NCBI GenBank assembly: GCA_021844355.1
Contig: JAKBTP010000047.1
Span: 6,927 to 30,539, forward strand
DNA: 23,613 nt
Direction: 5' to 3'
Origin: a bacterium
GTDB lineage: Bacteria; Chloroflexota; Dormibacteria; Aeolococcales; Bog-877
In this document: positions 7,432 through 15,465 of the stretch, piece by piece
Layout of the letters: the number at the start of each line of letters is the position of its first letter
Numbering within the stretch: position 1 is the first letter of the stretch
Notes under the pieces: generated by a model
Told to the model about the DNA's origin: nothing
Database searches by the model: none
Seen by the model: the letters and a program-made list of their open reading frames with translations, nothing else
Program-made: the position numbers and the translations under genes

Positions 7432-8978
7432 CGGGTCTGGGGGAATCCCAGGTCGACCTGGCTCGGGCCGGCCTCCGGCCAGCGGGTGGTGACGACCTTG
7501 GTGCGGGTGTAGAAGTGGATGCCGTCGGGCCCGTACATGTGGGTGTCTCCGAAGAGCGAGGAACGCCAGCCGCCGAAGGAGTAATAACCGACCGGGACCG
7601 GGATGGGCACGTTCACCCCCACCATCCCCACCTCGACCTCGCGCTGGAAGCGGCGGGCCACACCCCCGTCCCGGGTGAAGATCGCGGTGCCGTTGCCATA
7701 GGGGTTGTGGTTCACCGTGGCCAGCGCCTCGTCCAGGCTCTGGACTCGGACCATCTCCAGGACCGGTCCGAAGATCTCATCCTGGTAGGCACGCATCTCC
7801 GGACGGACGCGATCCACGAGGGAGGCGCCGAGGAAGAAGCCGGGGGAGTCCTGCCGCTGCTCCCGTCCGTCCACCACTACCTCCGCCCCCTCCTCGGCGG
7901 CGAGACCTATGTAGGACGCGACCCGCTCCCGATGTTGGGCGGTCACCAGGGGGCCCATCTCGGACGAGGGGTCGGTGCCCGGGCCGACGCGGAGGGCCGC
8001 GATCCGCTCCGCGATGGCGCGGCGGAGCGGGTCGGCCACGTCTCCCACCGCCACCACCACCGAGATCGCCATGCAGCGCTCCCCGGCCGAGCCGTAGGCG
8101 GCCGAGACGGCGGCGTCGGCGGCTCCGGCGAGGTCAGCGTCGGGCATGACCACCATGTGGTTCTTGGCCCCACCAAGCGCCTGGACCCGCTTGCCGCTGG
8201 AGGAGGCCACCTCGTAGACGTGCCTGGCCACCGGGGTGGAGCCGACGAAGCTGACGGCCGCCACCCCGGGATGCTCCAGCAGCCGGTCCACGGCCACCGA
8301 GTCGCCCTGGACCACGTTGAGCACCCCGGCTGGTAGCCCAGCTCGGGTGAACAGGTCGGCCAGGAGCAGGGAGGGTGAGGGATCCTTCTCACTGGGCTTG
8401 AGGATGAAGGCGTTGCCGCAGGCGATCGCCCCGGCCAGCATCCAGAGGGGAACCATCACCGGGAAGTTGAAGGGGGTGATCCCCGCCACCACCCCCAGCG
8501 GCTGGCGCAGCTCGTGGACGTCCACCCCGGTGGAGACGTCCAGGCTGTGCCCTCCCTTCAGCAGCTGCCCGAGCCCGCAGGCGAACTCCACGTTCTCCAG
8601 CCCCCGGGCCACCTCCCCAAGGGCGTCCGACAGGACCTTGCCGTGCTCGGCAGTGACGAGCCTGGCGAGTTCCTCCCGGTGCTGGTGGAGCTGCTGGCGG
8701 AAGGCGAACATGATCTCGGTGCGGCGGGAGATGCTGGTTCGCGCCCAGCCCGCCTGGGCCTCCCGGGCGGTGGCCACCGCCTGGTCGATCTCCTCGGCGC
8801 TGGCGAAGGCCACCCGCCGGGACTCCCTGCCGGTGGAGGGGTCGAACACCGGTCCGCTTCGCCCGGACACGCCGGTGCGGAGCCGGCCGGCGATGTAGTG
8901 CCCGAGGACGGTGGCCTCCGGCGGCTCCTGGCCAAATACCGTGGCGCCGGCCTCGTCAATCGTGATCTGCGAACCCAC
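7428..8978 (-). CDS. mmsA: Methylmalonate/malonate-semialdehyde dehydrogenase, CoA-acylating
   Basis: This 516-residue aldehyde dehydrogenase converts (methyl)malonate semialdehyde plus CoA and NAD+ to propionyl-CoA or acetyl-CoA with loss of CO2. Diagnostic features of MmsA/IolA are GERCMAIS with catalytic Cys302 directly after Arg301, Arg125 in EVARGLENVEFA, FNFPVMVPLWM (170-180) with Asn171, and GGAKNHMVVMPDAD. In characterised MmsA/IolA two arginines at about these positions bind the substrate carboxylate, and both are kept. GTG 8978 shares one base with the TAG stop of the peptidase gene and has a GGAGGAG ribosome site 7 nt upstream. Next to an omega-aminotransferase and PrpD, it points to catabolism of a beta-amino acid such as beta-alanine or beta-aminoisobutyrate. 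The first 25 or so residues are an extension ahead of the usual start of the domain. Confidence 0.96.
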   Translation of the reverse strand: MGSQITIDEAGATVFGQEPPEATVLGHYIAGRLRTGVSGRSGPVFDPSTGRESRRVAFASAEEIDQAVATAREAQAGWARTSISRRTEIMFAFRQQLHQHREELARLVTAEHGKVLSDALGEVARGLENVEFACGLGQLLKGGHSLDVSTGVDVHELRQPLGVVAGITPFNFPVMVPLWMLAGAIACGNAFILKPSEKDPSPSLLLADLFTRAGLPAGVLNVVQGDSVAVDRLLEHPGVAAVSFVGSTPVARHVYEVASSSGKRVQALGGAKNHMVVMPDADLAGAADAAVSAAYGSAGERCMAISVVVAVGDVADPLRRAIAERIAALRVGPGTDPSSEMGPLVTAQHRERVASYIGLAAEEGAEVVVDGREQRQDSPGFFLGASLVDRVRPEMRAYQDEIFGPVLEMVRVQSLDEALATVNHNPYGNGTAIFTRDGGVARRFQREVEVGMVGVNVPIPVPVGYYSFGGWRSSLFGDTHMYGPDGIHFYTRTKVVTTRWPEAGPSQVDLGFPQTR

Positions 8979-10126
8979 TACCCGTCTCCTCCACCTCTGC
9001 CCGCCGTCCCCAGGACCCGGTGTCGGCGAAGGGACTCCAGGGCCCGGTCCAGCGGCAGAGCGTGCAGCACGTTGCCATCTCTACCGTATGTGGTTGTCGC
9101 CCGAAACAGGGCGTTGCCCACCGCCTCCTCCACCGCCTCGATGGTGGCGGTGAACAGTGGGTCGAAAAAGCTGGGCTGGTGCCAGTATGCCCCGTCCAAC
9201 AGGGCAGTGGGGTGGACCTGGCCGTGGGGGGCGGACCTGGGGATCCGATTGGCCGTGGAGAAGGCGAGCACCAGCTCGCCGGACCCGTTGGCCCCCACCG
9301 AGCCGCAGCGGACCAGACCCATCCCGCCCCGGGCCGCGAGCCGGCGGAGCTGGTGGGGCAGCAGCGGGGCGTCGGTCGCCACCACCACGATGCAGGAGCC
9401 ACTGGTGTGGGTGCCGGGCATGAGGTCAGAGATCTCCTCCCCCAGTCGGACCCCCGCCAGCAGAAGGTCCGGCCGGGCGCCGAAATTCGTGGAGACCAGG
9501 GCCCCCACGGTGTAGCCGCCGCTGGCCCCGGGCAGGACCCGGGAGGCAGTGCCGATGCCGCCCTTGAAGTCGAAGCACTGGAGTCCGGTGGCCGCCCCCA
9601 CACAGCCTTCGGCCACCGCTGCTCCAGCGCGGGCCAGCTCCAGCGCCTGTTCGACGTGGGCGGCCGTGACCGGGAAGGAGCGGGCGTGGTTGAGGTAGGA
9701 GTCGTCGCACTCGGTGACCACCGGCATGATCACGTCATCAATGCCTTGGACCGGGTCGCGGTCAGCGATCCATCGGGCGGTGGCGTCGTAGACGGCGCCG
9801 ATGGCGAGGCTCGAGGTGAGCAGGATGGGGCTGTGCAGCAGTCCCCACTCGTTGATCTGGTTGATACCGATCAGCTCTCCGTAGCCGTTGACGATGGACG
9901 TCCCGGCGTACACCCGCTCCCGCCAGGGAAGCCCCTCGTGCGGCCAGATGGCGGTTACCCCGGTCTGGGCTCCCGGCTGCCCGTCCCTCTCCTCGCGGGA
10001 GATCGTGACCTGCCCCACGGTGACCCCGGCGACGTCCGAGATGCTGTTTGCGGGGCCGGGGTCGAAGCGGCCCACGACCACCCCGAAGTCCCGCAGCCGG
10101 CCCCTCTGGTTCAACCGGGAGCCCAC
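8978..10126 (-). CDS. P1 family (DmpA/BapA) Ntn-type aminopeptidase
   Basis: This 382-residue protein belongs to peptidase family S58. The proenzyme self-cleaves just before a nucleophilic Ser; here GSC-IVVVATDAPL places it at Ser244 (DmpA: Ser250), giving chains of about 243 and 139 residues. The N-terminal RLRDFGVVVGRF...GPANSISDVAGV block and the VNGYGELIG and NFGARPDLL regions are family hallmarks. Known members remove N-terminal D- or L-residues (DmpA) or beta-amino acids (BapA, BapF); the substrate here is unknown. The frame is open further upstream through the formamidase gene, but only Arg/Gly-rich shadow is encoded. GTG 10126 has a GGCGGGAG-like ribosome site 5 nt upstream and overlaps the formamidase gene by 16 bp; TTG 10114 is an alternative giving 378 residues. 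Confidence 0.9.
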   Translation of the reverse strand: MGSRLNQRGRLRDFGVVVGRFDPGPANSISDVAGVTVGQVTISREERDGQPGAQTGVTAIWPHEGLPWRERVYAGTSIVNGYGELIGINQINEWGLLHSPILLTSSLAIGAVYDATARWIADRDPVQGIDDVIMPVVTECDDSYLNHARSFPVTAAHVEQALELARAGAAVAEGCVGAATGLQCFDFKGGIGTASRVLPGASGGYTVGALVSTNFGARPDLLLAGVRLGEEISDLMPGTHTSGSCIVVVATDAPLLPHQLRRLAARGGMGLVRCGSVGANGSGELVLAFSTANRIPRSAPHGQVHPTALLDGAYWHQPSFFDPLFTATIEAVEEAVGNALFRATTTYGRDGNVLHALPLDRALESLRRHRVLGTAGRGGGDG

Positions 10127-11190
10127 ACGGGCTCCCGCCCCACCGCCTTCAGGTAATCGGAGCCCAGGCGGGTCAGCCTTCGATGCGCCCCCCCCATCCA
10201 CTCCACCTCCGAGGGCAGGTAGCGCTTGGGTACCTTGGCCACGATGGTGTAGTTGGGGTCGACGACGTTGGCGATCCTGGAGCGGGCCGCCTGGGAGACC
10301 AGCTGGTAGGCGTCCAGGAGGGACAGCCCCAGGTCGGCCGCCACCCAGCGGACCAGCTGAGAGTGAGAGATCCGGAAGGCGTCCTCCAGCGGCCGACAGG
10401 AGCCGGCGACCATGATCGCCTCGTCGCTCTCGAGCCGCGGCCACTCACAGGCCTGGCCTTTGATCACCTCCACCGTGAGCACCGTGTTCATGGCTCCCTC
10501 GACGGCCGCTCCGCAGGCCTCCCCCTCCCCCATCGTGTAGTGGCCATCGCCCAGGGAGAAGAGGGCCCCGGGGACGTTGACCCCGAGGTAGACGGTGGCA
10601 CCCGCACGGACCTCCGGTGAGTCCATGTTGCCCCCGAAGGCGTCGGGCACCAGCACGTTGCGGGCCTCGAACGCGGCCGGAGCCACGCCCACGGTGCCGT
10701 GGAAGGGCTGCAGCGGGAAACGCATGGCAAAGTCGGAGTCCTGGGCCTGGAAGAGCACCGCCCGCTCCGACTCCAGCACCCGGTATACCCAGGTCCGCTC
10801 GGGAAGGGGGTCCTGAAGGGTGGCCGTGATGTGGGTGGAGCTGAGAGCCCCGAACAGGGTCACCGAGGTGCTGACCGCCCAGTCCCGGGCTGGCGAGACG
10901 TCGATGAGATGGACCGCAAGGGTGTCGCCCGGCTCGGCACCCTCCACGTAGAACGGCCCGGTCTGCGGGTTGATGAAGGGGAACTCGATGGTGTGGGCGG
11001 GAAGGTCGGTGGCGCTGCGGATCCGTCCCCCGAAGCAGTCCTCGGTGTACAGCTCCAGCACCTCGCCCGGGCGTACGGTGTCCACGGGGTCCACCCCGCC
11101 GAAGGTCCAGGCGTACTCCGACTCCCGTGGGCGGTAGCGGCGCACTCTGAGTCCGGGCTGCTGGGGAAGCTGGCGGTCCTCGAATCCCAT
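10111..11190 (-). CDS. fmdA: Acetamidase/formamidase family amidohydrolase
   Basis: This 359-residue protein belongs to the FmdA/AmdA family, which hydrolyses short amides (formamide, acetamide) to ammonia and the acid. The family pattern is clear: HGTVGVAPA (164-172), GGNMD (186-190) and GALFSLGDGHYTMGEGE (208-224), a variant of the usual GDxHxxQGxGE block whose acidic and His residues line the metal/active site. ATG 11190 comes 3 nt after the permease stop; GGAGG lies 8 nt upstream, within the permease 3' end. Its stop lies inside the start region of the P1 peptidase gene. Substrates of many family members are untested, and here a longer amide delivered by the upstream permease is possible. 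Confidence 0.93.
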   Translation of the reverse strand: MGFEDRQLPQQPGLRVRRYRPRESEYAWTFGGVDPVDTVRPGEVLELYTEDCFGGRIRSATDLPAHTIEFPFINPQTGPFYVEGAEPGDTLAVHLIDVSPARDWAVSTSVTLFGALSSTHITATLQDPLPERTWVYRVLESERAVLFQAQDSDFAMRFPLQPFHGTVGVAPAAFEARNVLVPDAFGGNMDSPEVRAGATVYLGVNVPGALFSLGDGHYTMGEGEACGAAVEGAMNTVLTVEVIKGQACEWPRLESDEAIMVAGSCRPLEDAFRISHSQLVRWVAADLGLSLLDAYQLVSQAARSRIANVVDPNYTIVAKVPKRYLPSEVEWMGGAHRRLTRLGSDYLKAVGREPVWAPG

Positions 11191-11193
11191 CTC

Positions 11194-12624
11194 CTAGGCC
11201 TCCGCTGGCGGTGGCAACGGCTCGGTGATCTCGTAGGGCTCGGGCAGCTCGCTCTGGACCCAGTACCGGCCACCTCGGCGGGCCACGAACCCGAAGTAGT
11301 AGACCACGGCCACCCCGAAGATGACCACCACGGTGATCAGGTCCGACACCTTCTGCTGGGTGAGGGCCAGCACCACCCCGACCAGGGCCAGGATCGGGGG
11401 CGCCGGCCAGAGCGGCATCTTGGACGGGCGGGGAAGCTGACGCTGCCGCACCCGGCTCACCAGGGCGGAGATGGCGATCAGCCCGTAGAGGATGATGAGG
11501 AGCACGGCGGTGAACGTCACCACCGCCACCAGGGTGCCCTGGAAGCAGAGGACGGTGGCCAGGATGCCCACGAACAGGGTCGCCACCCAGGGCGAGCCGT
11601 GCCGGGAGCTGACCTTGCTGAACCAGGAGCTGATCGGCTCCGGCCAGGCCCGGTCCCGCCCGCTGGCCCAGACGATGCGGGAGAACTGCAGGGTGATGGC
11701 GATGGAGGCGTTGAAGATGGCCAGCAGCGCTCCGATGGTGATGATGGTCTCGAACTTGGAGCCGAAGGCGGCCCCCGCGACGTAGGTGAAGGGTGTGCCG
11801 GAGTGGAGGAAGCCCTCGACGCTGGGGGCGGCGAAGATCACCGCGATGAAGGGGACGAGCTCGAACACGATCCCCACCAGCGCGGCGGTGACCACCGCCC
11901 GCCCCACCTCCCGCGCCGAGCCCAACACCTCCTCGGCGAAGTTGATGCCGCTGTCATAGCCGTTCACCGAGAACAGTGAGGTGGCGATGGCCGCCAGCAC
12001 CGCCCCGCCGGCGATTCCCACCAGAGCGCCGTGGCTCCCCAGGGCCACAGGGTGGATGGCGACCGAGAGCGGCTGGTGAAGATGGGTGAAGCCGGCCACC
12101 GTGATGGCGGTCACCACCACCAGCTCGATGGCCAGGAACACCCCGGTCAACCAGGCATTCAGCCTGATCTTCAGCAGACAGATCCCGGTCACCACCAGCA
12201 TGCCCAGCCCGGAGATGGCGTTCTCCGGCAGCGATGGGAGCAGGGAGTGGATGTAGGTGCCGATCCCGATGGCGATGCTGGCCGGGAGGAAGACCGCCTG
12301 TCCCATGTAGTCAACCATGGCGATGAATCCCAGGGGCCGACCGAGGACCCGGGTCACGATGGAGAAGAGTCCGCCGGCAACGGGGAACATCGACCCCAGC
12401 TCCCCCATGCAGAGGGCCACGTTGATGGCGATGAAGCAGCCGAGAATGAAGGGAAGCAGGGAGCCCGTCCCGGCAACCGCGATCACCGCCGTGGCCACGA
12501 CCAGGATGGAAGCGGTGGGAGTGATGTCGGACAGCACGAGAGCGATGTGCCCCAACGGGCTGACCGATCGGTGCAACTCCTGCTGGTATCCCAGCGCCTT
12601 CAGGGTGTCCTCACCGGTGGACAT
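11194..12624 (-). CDS. APC superfamily amino acid/amine permease
   Basis: This 476-residue membrane protein has about 12 hydrophobic segments and the APC start region (LGYQQELHRSVSPLGHIAL), a glycine-rich first helix, and GYDSGINFAEEV in the mid-protein helix-loop, typical of amino acid-polyamine-organocation permeases. The C-terminal tail is short, acidic and Pro-rich (cytoplasmic). ATG 12624 was chosen: it begins the family N-terminus and has GGGAGGTG 6 nt upstream, whereas the frame open to 12711 has no such site. It is the first gene of the train and divergent from the PucR-type regulator. It probably imports the substrate for the downstream amidase, peptidase and transaminase. The substrate cannot be read from the sequence. 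Confidence 0.92.
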   Translation of the reverse strand: MSTGEDTLKALGYQQELHRSVSPLGHIALVLSDITPTASILVVATAVIAVAGTGSLLPFILGCFIAINVALCMGELGSMFPVAGGLFSIVTRVLGRPLGFIAMVDYMGQAVFLPASIAIGIGTYIHSLLPSLPENAISGLGMLVVTGICLLKIRLNAWLTGVFLAIELVVVTAITVAGFTHLHQPLSVAIHPVALGSHGALVGIAGGAVLAAIATSLFSVNGYDSGINFAEEVLGSAREVGRAVVTAALVGIVFELVPFIAVIFAAPSVEGFLHSGTPFTYVAGAAFGSKFETIITIGALLAIFNASIAITLQFSRIVWASGRDRAWPEPISSWFSKVSSRHGSPWVATLFVGILATVLCFQGTLVAVVTFTAVLLIILYGLIAISALVSRVRQRQLPRPSKMPLWPAPPILALVGVVLALTQQKVSDLITVVVIFGVAVVYYFGFVARRGGRYWVQSELPEPYEITEPLPPPAEA

Positions 12625-12743
12625 GACTGGCACCTCCCTAACCACTGCGCCCCCCAGATGACGGCGTTGGCGCCGATGGTGGCACCGGCCGGCAGGGCGG
12701 TCAATTAGCACTCTGTATTGGAACGCTGCCTATTCTTTACGGC
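12625..12743. promoter_or_regulatory. Divergent regulatory region between the permease train and the PucR-type gene
   Basis: This 119-bp spacer must hold both promoters. On the minus strand TTGACC (12704-12699) matches 5 of 6 bases of a sigma70 -35 box, but the hexamer 17 bp downstream (CACCAT) is a poor -10. Possible operator elements are GGCGCC (12669-12674) and GGCACC (12681-12686), spaced 12 bp apart, and the dyad GGTGGCACC (12678-12686). None is a proven PucR site. Confidence 0.4.
12731..12736 (+). promoter_or_regulatory. -10 box of a probably leaderless promoter for the PucR-type regulator
   Basis: TATTCT lies 7 nt before ATG 12744, which would put transcription start at or next to the A of the start codon. 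No Shine-Dalgarno sequence precedes this ATG. No good -35 hexamer is visible 16-19 bp upstream, so the promoter may be weak or activator-dependent. Confidence 0.45.
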
Positions 12744-14369
12744 ATGTCACTGCCCACCGTCGGCGCGATCCTTCGCCTTCCCGCCCTGGTCCGGGCCGCC
12801 CCGGAGGTGGCCGCCGGGGCCCGCCACCTGAGCAACGAGGTGCGCTGGGTCCACGTCAGCGAGCTCGGTGACATCTCCCGGCTTCTGCGTGGTGGCGAGC
12901 TCCTGCTCACCACCGGCATCGCCCTGGATCTCTCCTCTCAGGGGCTGGAACGGTACGTGGCAAGCCTGGCAGAGCGCCACGTCGCGGGGTTGGTGGTGGA
13001 GTTCGGTCGGAGGCTGGAGGAGGCGCCCCCCGCCATGGTCACCGCCGCGGAACGCAGCGGGCTGCCGCTGGTGGTTCTCCGCAGGGAGGCGAGGTTCGTG
13101 GAGGTCACGGAGCAGGCCCACGAGTTCATCATCGATTCGCAGGTCACCGAGCTGCGGTTCCGCCAGGAGATCCACGAAGCCTTCACCGAGATGGCGGTGG
13201 AGGGGGCCGACTCCGGGGCCATCGTCCGGTACGCATCCCGGTCCGCGCGCCGGCCGATCCTGCTCACGACCGTGGCCGGGGCGGTGGTGCATCTGGAGGC
13301 GGGAGGTTGGGATCCCGGCCGGGTGCTGGAGGAGTGGCAGGCTGCCGCCCCCTTGCACCGCTTCACCGGGCGGCCAGAACTCCTGGACGGCCGCCCGTCC
13401 TGGCTGATTTATCCCGTGAGGGCGAGGGGCGAGGTCTGGGGGGAGCTGGTGCTGCGGGAGCCGGGAGGCCCGGGAGCCGGCCGGAGCAGGATCGTGCTGG
13501 AGCGGGCCGCCGGGACCCTGGCCTTGAACCAGCTGGTGGAGCGTGAGAGGTTGAGCCTCGAGCTGCAGGCCCGGCGGTCGCTGCTGGACGACCTGCTGAA
13601 AGGGGCGAGCGCGGCGGCCGGGGTGGCTGAGCGGGCGGCCGCGCTCGGCTTCCCCCTCAGCGGGACGCTCCTGGTGGGTGGCGAGGTTCGCTGGGCAGGA
13701 GCCGAGGCGCCGGGGAGTGGGCCTGGGGCTGAGGCCCGGGCCGGTGACCTCGGGCGGCAGGTGACGGCGGCCGCGGTGGAGACGAGGGACCACGTTTTGG
13801 CGGCCCCCCGCCCGGACGGCCGGGTCCAGCTCCTGCTCACCCTGCCCGCGGCGGGTCCGGTGGAGCGCCGCCTCGGCCGCCTGGCCGGCGCCATCCACGC
13901 CCGGCTCGCCGCCCGTGCCCTGGGTGAAGTCCTGGTGGCCTTCGGCGGCGAGGTTCGGGACCTGCACTACGCGCGCTGGTCGCTGGAGGAGGCCGGCCAG
14001 GTGCTGGACGCCCTCCCGAGACCCGAGGGGAAGCTCTACTACCGAGCCCCGGACATCCGGCTCCGGGGGCTGCTCCGCCTGCTGCGCCAGGACGAGCGCT
14101 TGGTCTCCTTCTCCGAGAGGGAGCTGCGACCCCTGCTGGACGCAGACCGGCGGCAGCGCTCCGACCTCCTCAAGGTCCTGGGAACCTACATCTCCCACCT
14201 GGGCAACAAGGCGGAGACGGCAGCAGCCCTGGGCATGAGTCGCCCCACCCTGTATGCGCGCCTGCGTCAAATCGAGGCCCTTCTGGGTGTGGATCTGAAC
14301 GACGGCGAGGCGCTGGCGTCTCTGCAGGTGGCCCTCATGGCGCGGCAAACGGCCAGGGCGACGCCGTGA
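12744..14369 (+). CDS. PucR family transcriptional regulator
   Basis: This 541-residue regulator has the three-part PucR layout. Residues about 5-125 are the PucR N-terminal ligand-sensing domain (LPTVGAILRLPAL, then GGELLLTTGIAL). Residues about 170-440 are a GAF/GGDEF-like middle region. Residues about 474-525 are the C-terminal HTH_30 domain (TYISHLGNKAETAAALGMSR, then TLYARLRQIEALLG). Such proteins usually control neighbouring catabolic genes in response to pathway intermediates; the founder controls purine use in B. subtilis. It is divergent from the permease-to-hydroxylase train and is the obvious candidate regulator for it. ATG 12744 is the only start at the domain boundary; it lacks a ribosome site and appears leaderless. 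No uricase or allantoinase is nearby, so a purine role is not implied. Confidence 0.93.
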   Translation: MSLPTVGAILRLPALVRAAPEVAAGARHLSNEVRWVHVSELGDISRLLRGGELLLTTGIALDLSSQGLERYVASLAERHVAGLVVEFGRRLEEAPPAMVTAAERSGLPLVVLRREARFVEVTEQAHEFIIDSQVTELRFRQEIHEAFTEMAVEGADSGAIVRYASRSARRPILLTTVAGAVVHLEAGGWDPGRVLEEWQAAAPLHRFTGRPELLDGRPSWLIYPVRARGEVWGELVLREPGGPGAGRSRIVLERAAGTLALNQLVERERLSLELQARRSLLDDLLKGASAAAGVAERAAALGFPLSGTLLVGGEVRWAGAEAPGSGPGAEARAGDLGRQVTAAAVETRDHVLAAPRPDGRVQLLLTLPAAGPVERRLGRLAGAIHARLAARALGEVLVAFGGEVRDLHYARWSLEEAGQVLDALPRPEGKLYYRAPDIRLRGLLRLLRQDERLVSFSERELRPLLDADRRQRSDLLKVLGTYISHLGNKAETAAALGMSRPTLYARLRQIEALLGVDLNDGEALASLQVALMARQTARATP

Positions 14370-14390
14370 GCTTGAGCAGAGAGTTCGCCG

Positions 14391-14418
14391 GTGACCGCCA
14401 TGACGGCGCCGGTATGCT
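14391..14418 (+). promoter_or_regulatory. Leaderless-type promoter of the nucleoside phosphorylase-family gene
   Basis: GTGACC (14391-14396, 4 of 6 to TTGACA) and TATGCT (14413-14418) are separated by 16 bp. TATGCT ends 6 nt before ATG 14425, and no Shine-Dalgarno sequence is present, so the transcript probably starts at the start codon. It lies in the 55-bp gap after the PucR-type gene. Confidence 0.5.
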
Positions 14419-14424
14419 CGGCCG

Positions 14425-15240
14425 ATGGCATTCCCGCAGTACTCGGGCAAGCAGGAGCTGACCCCCTACCTCAGCCCCGACAAGTGGGTGGCCTACCTCC
14501 GCGAGGCGCACGGCTGGGAGGGGATTCCCCAGATGAGAGGGGTTATCCTCACCTTCAGCACCGGCTTCTTCGACCGCGTCGCCGCCAGCCCCGGCTGGCA
14601 CGAGCTGGAGTCGCCGCTCACCGGCCGCCACGGCTTCTATGTCCTAGGGGAGGATGCCAACGCTGTCGGGATAGTGGGCCGCTTCGGCATTGGGGCTCCA
14701 GCCGCAGCCAACCGGCTGGAGGACCTGTCGGCGGCAGGCGTGAGACGGTTCATCGCCATCGGTCTCGCCGGGGCGCTGCAACCTGAGATGGGGATCGGGG
14801 ACCTGGTCGTGTGCACCGAGGCGGTCCGCGACGACGGCGTCTCCCACCACTACCTGCCGGGAGCGGCCCGGGCGCTGCCCAGCCCTGGCCTCACCGACCA
14901 GCTTGCCGGTGAACTGGCCCGCTCGGAGAGGCCGCTGCACCGCGGGCCCACCTGGACCATTGACGCACCGTATCGCGAGACCGTGGAGGAGATCCGACAC
15001 TATCGGGATCTCGGGGTCCTGACCGTCGAGATGGAGGCGGCGGCACTGGCAGCGGTGGCTGAGGTTCGAGGGGTGGACTTCGCTGCCGCATTCACGATGA
15101 GCGACTCCCTGGCCGGGGACTCATGGAGTCCCCACTTCGCGGATCCCGTGGTGGACTCGGGACTGGCCCTGCTCCTTCAGGCGGCGGTGCTGGCGCTGCG
15201 GGCCGACCCGACCCAGGACGGAAGCCTCAAGGCCCGCTAG
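14425..15240 (+). CDS. Nucleoside phosphorylase family protein (uridine/purine nucleoside phosphorylase-like)
   Basis: This 271-residue protein belongs to the PNP/UDP (NP-I) superfamily, which cleaves nucleosides with phosphate or water. Visible elements are the glycine-rich phosphate/ribose loop GLAGALQPEMGIGDLVV (mid-protein), the base-binding segment WTIDAPYRET, and the ribose-binding VEMEAAAL (201-208) with Glu202 and Glu204. The length and the late substrate motifs resemble uridine phosphorylase more than MTA/SAH nucleosidase, but base preference cannot be assigned. It lies 55 bp after the PucR-type regulator on the same strand with its own probable leaderless promoter, so co-regulation is not certain. 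The start ATG 14425 is supported by the -10 spacing and by the absence of family sequence upstream. Confidence 0.88.
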   Translation: MAFPQYSGKQELTPYLSPDKWVAYLREAHGWEGIPQMRGVILTFSTGFFDRVAASPGWHELESPLTGRHGFYVLGEDANAVGIVGRFGIGAPAAANRLEDLSAAGVRRFIAIGLAGALQPEMGIGDLVVCTEAVRDDGVSHHYLPGAARALPSPGLTDQLAGELARSERPLHRGPTWTIDAPYRETVEEIRHYRDLGVLTVEMEAAALAAVAEVRGVDFAAAFTMSDSLAGDSWSPHFADPVVDSGLALLLQAAVLALRADPTQDGSLKAR

Positions 15241-15244
15241 GCGT

Positions 15245-15259
15245 GCCGGCGGCGCCGGC
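15245..15259 (+). terminator. Short GC hairpin after the nucleoside phosphorylase-family gene
   Basis: GCCGGC (15245-15250) can pair with GCCGGC (15254-15259) around a 3-nt loop, starting 4 nt after the TAG stop at 15240. There is no U-tract and the stem is only 6 bp, so terminator function is tentative. Confidence 0.3.
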
Positions 15260-15465
15260 GACTCCTCGGGAGCTCTTGGGATGGGGGCCGTCTCCCGGCG
15301 GTGCGGCTGAGGCCGGGCTCGGTGGGGGCTGAGGGGAAGCTTAGAAGTGGCCCGGAGGCCTTCCATCCCCCCGCCCGGTGGCCGACAATGGCTGGAGCGG
15401 CACGAGGATCTGAGAGGGGAAGGCGGGTCCAGCGGCCCAGACCCGTCGGTAGGAGGAGCTATCGC

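Noticed and set aside
12625..12743. B. subtilis-type PucR box in the divergent region
   Set aside because: No match to the WWWCNTTGGTTAA-type element was found; only GC-rich short dyads are present, which are common by chance in this composition.
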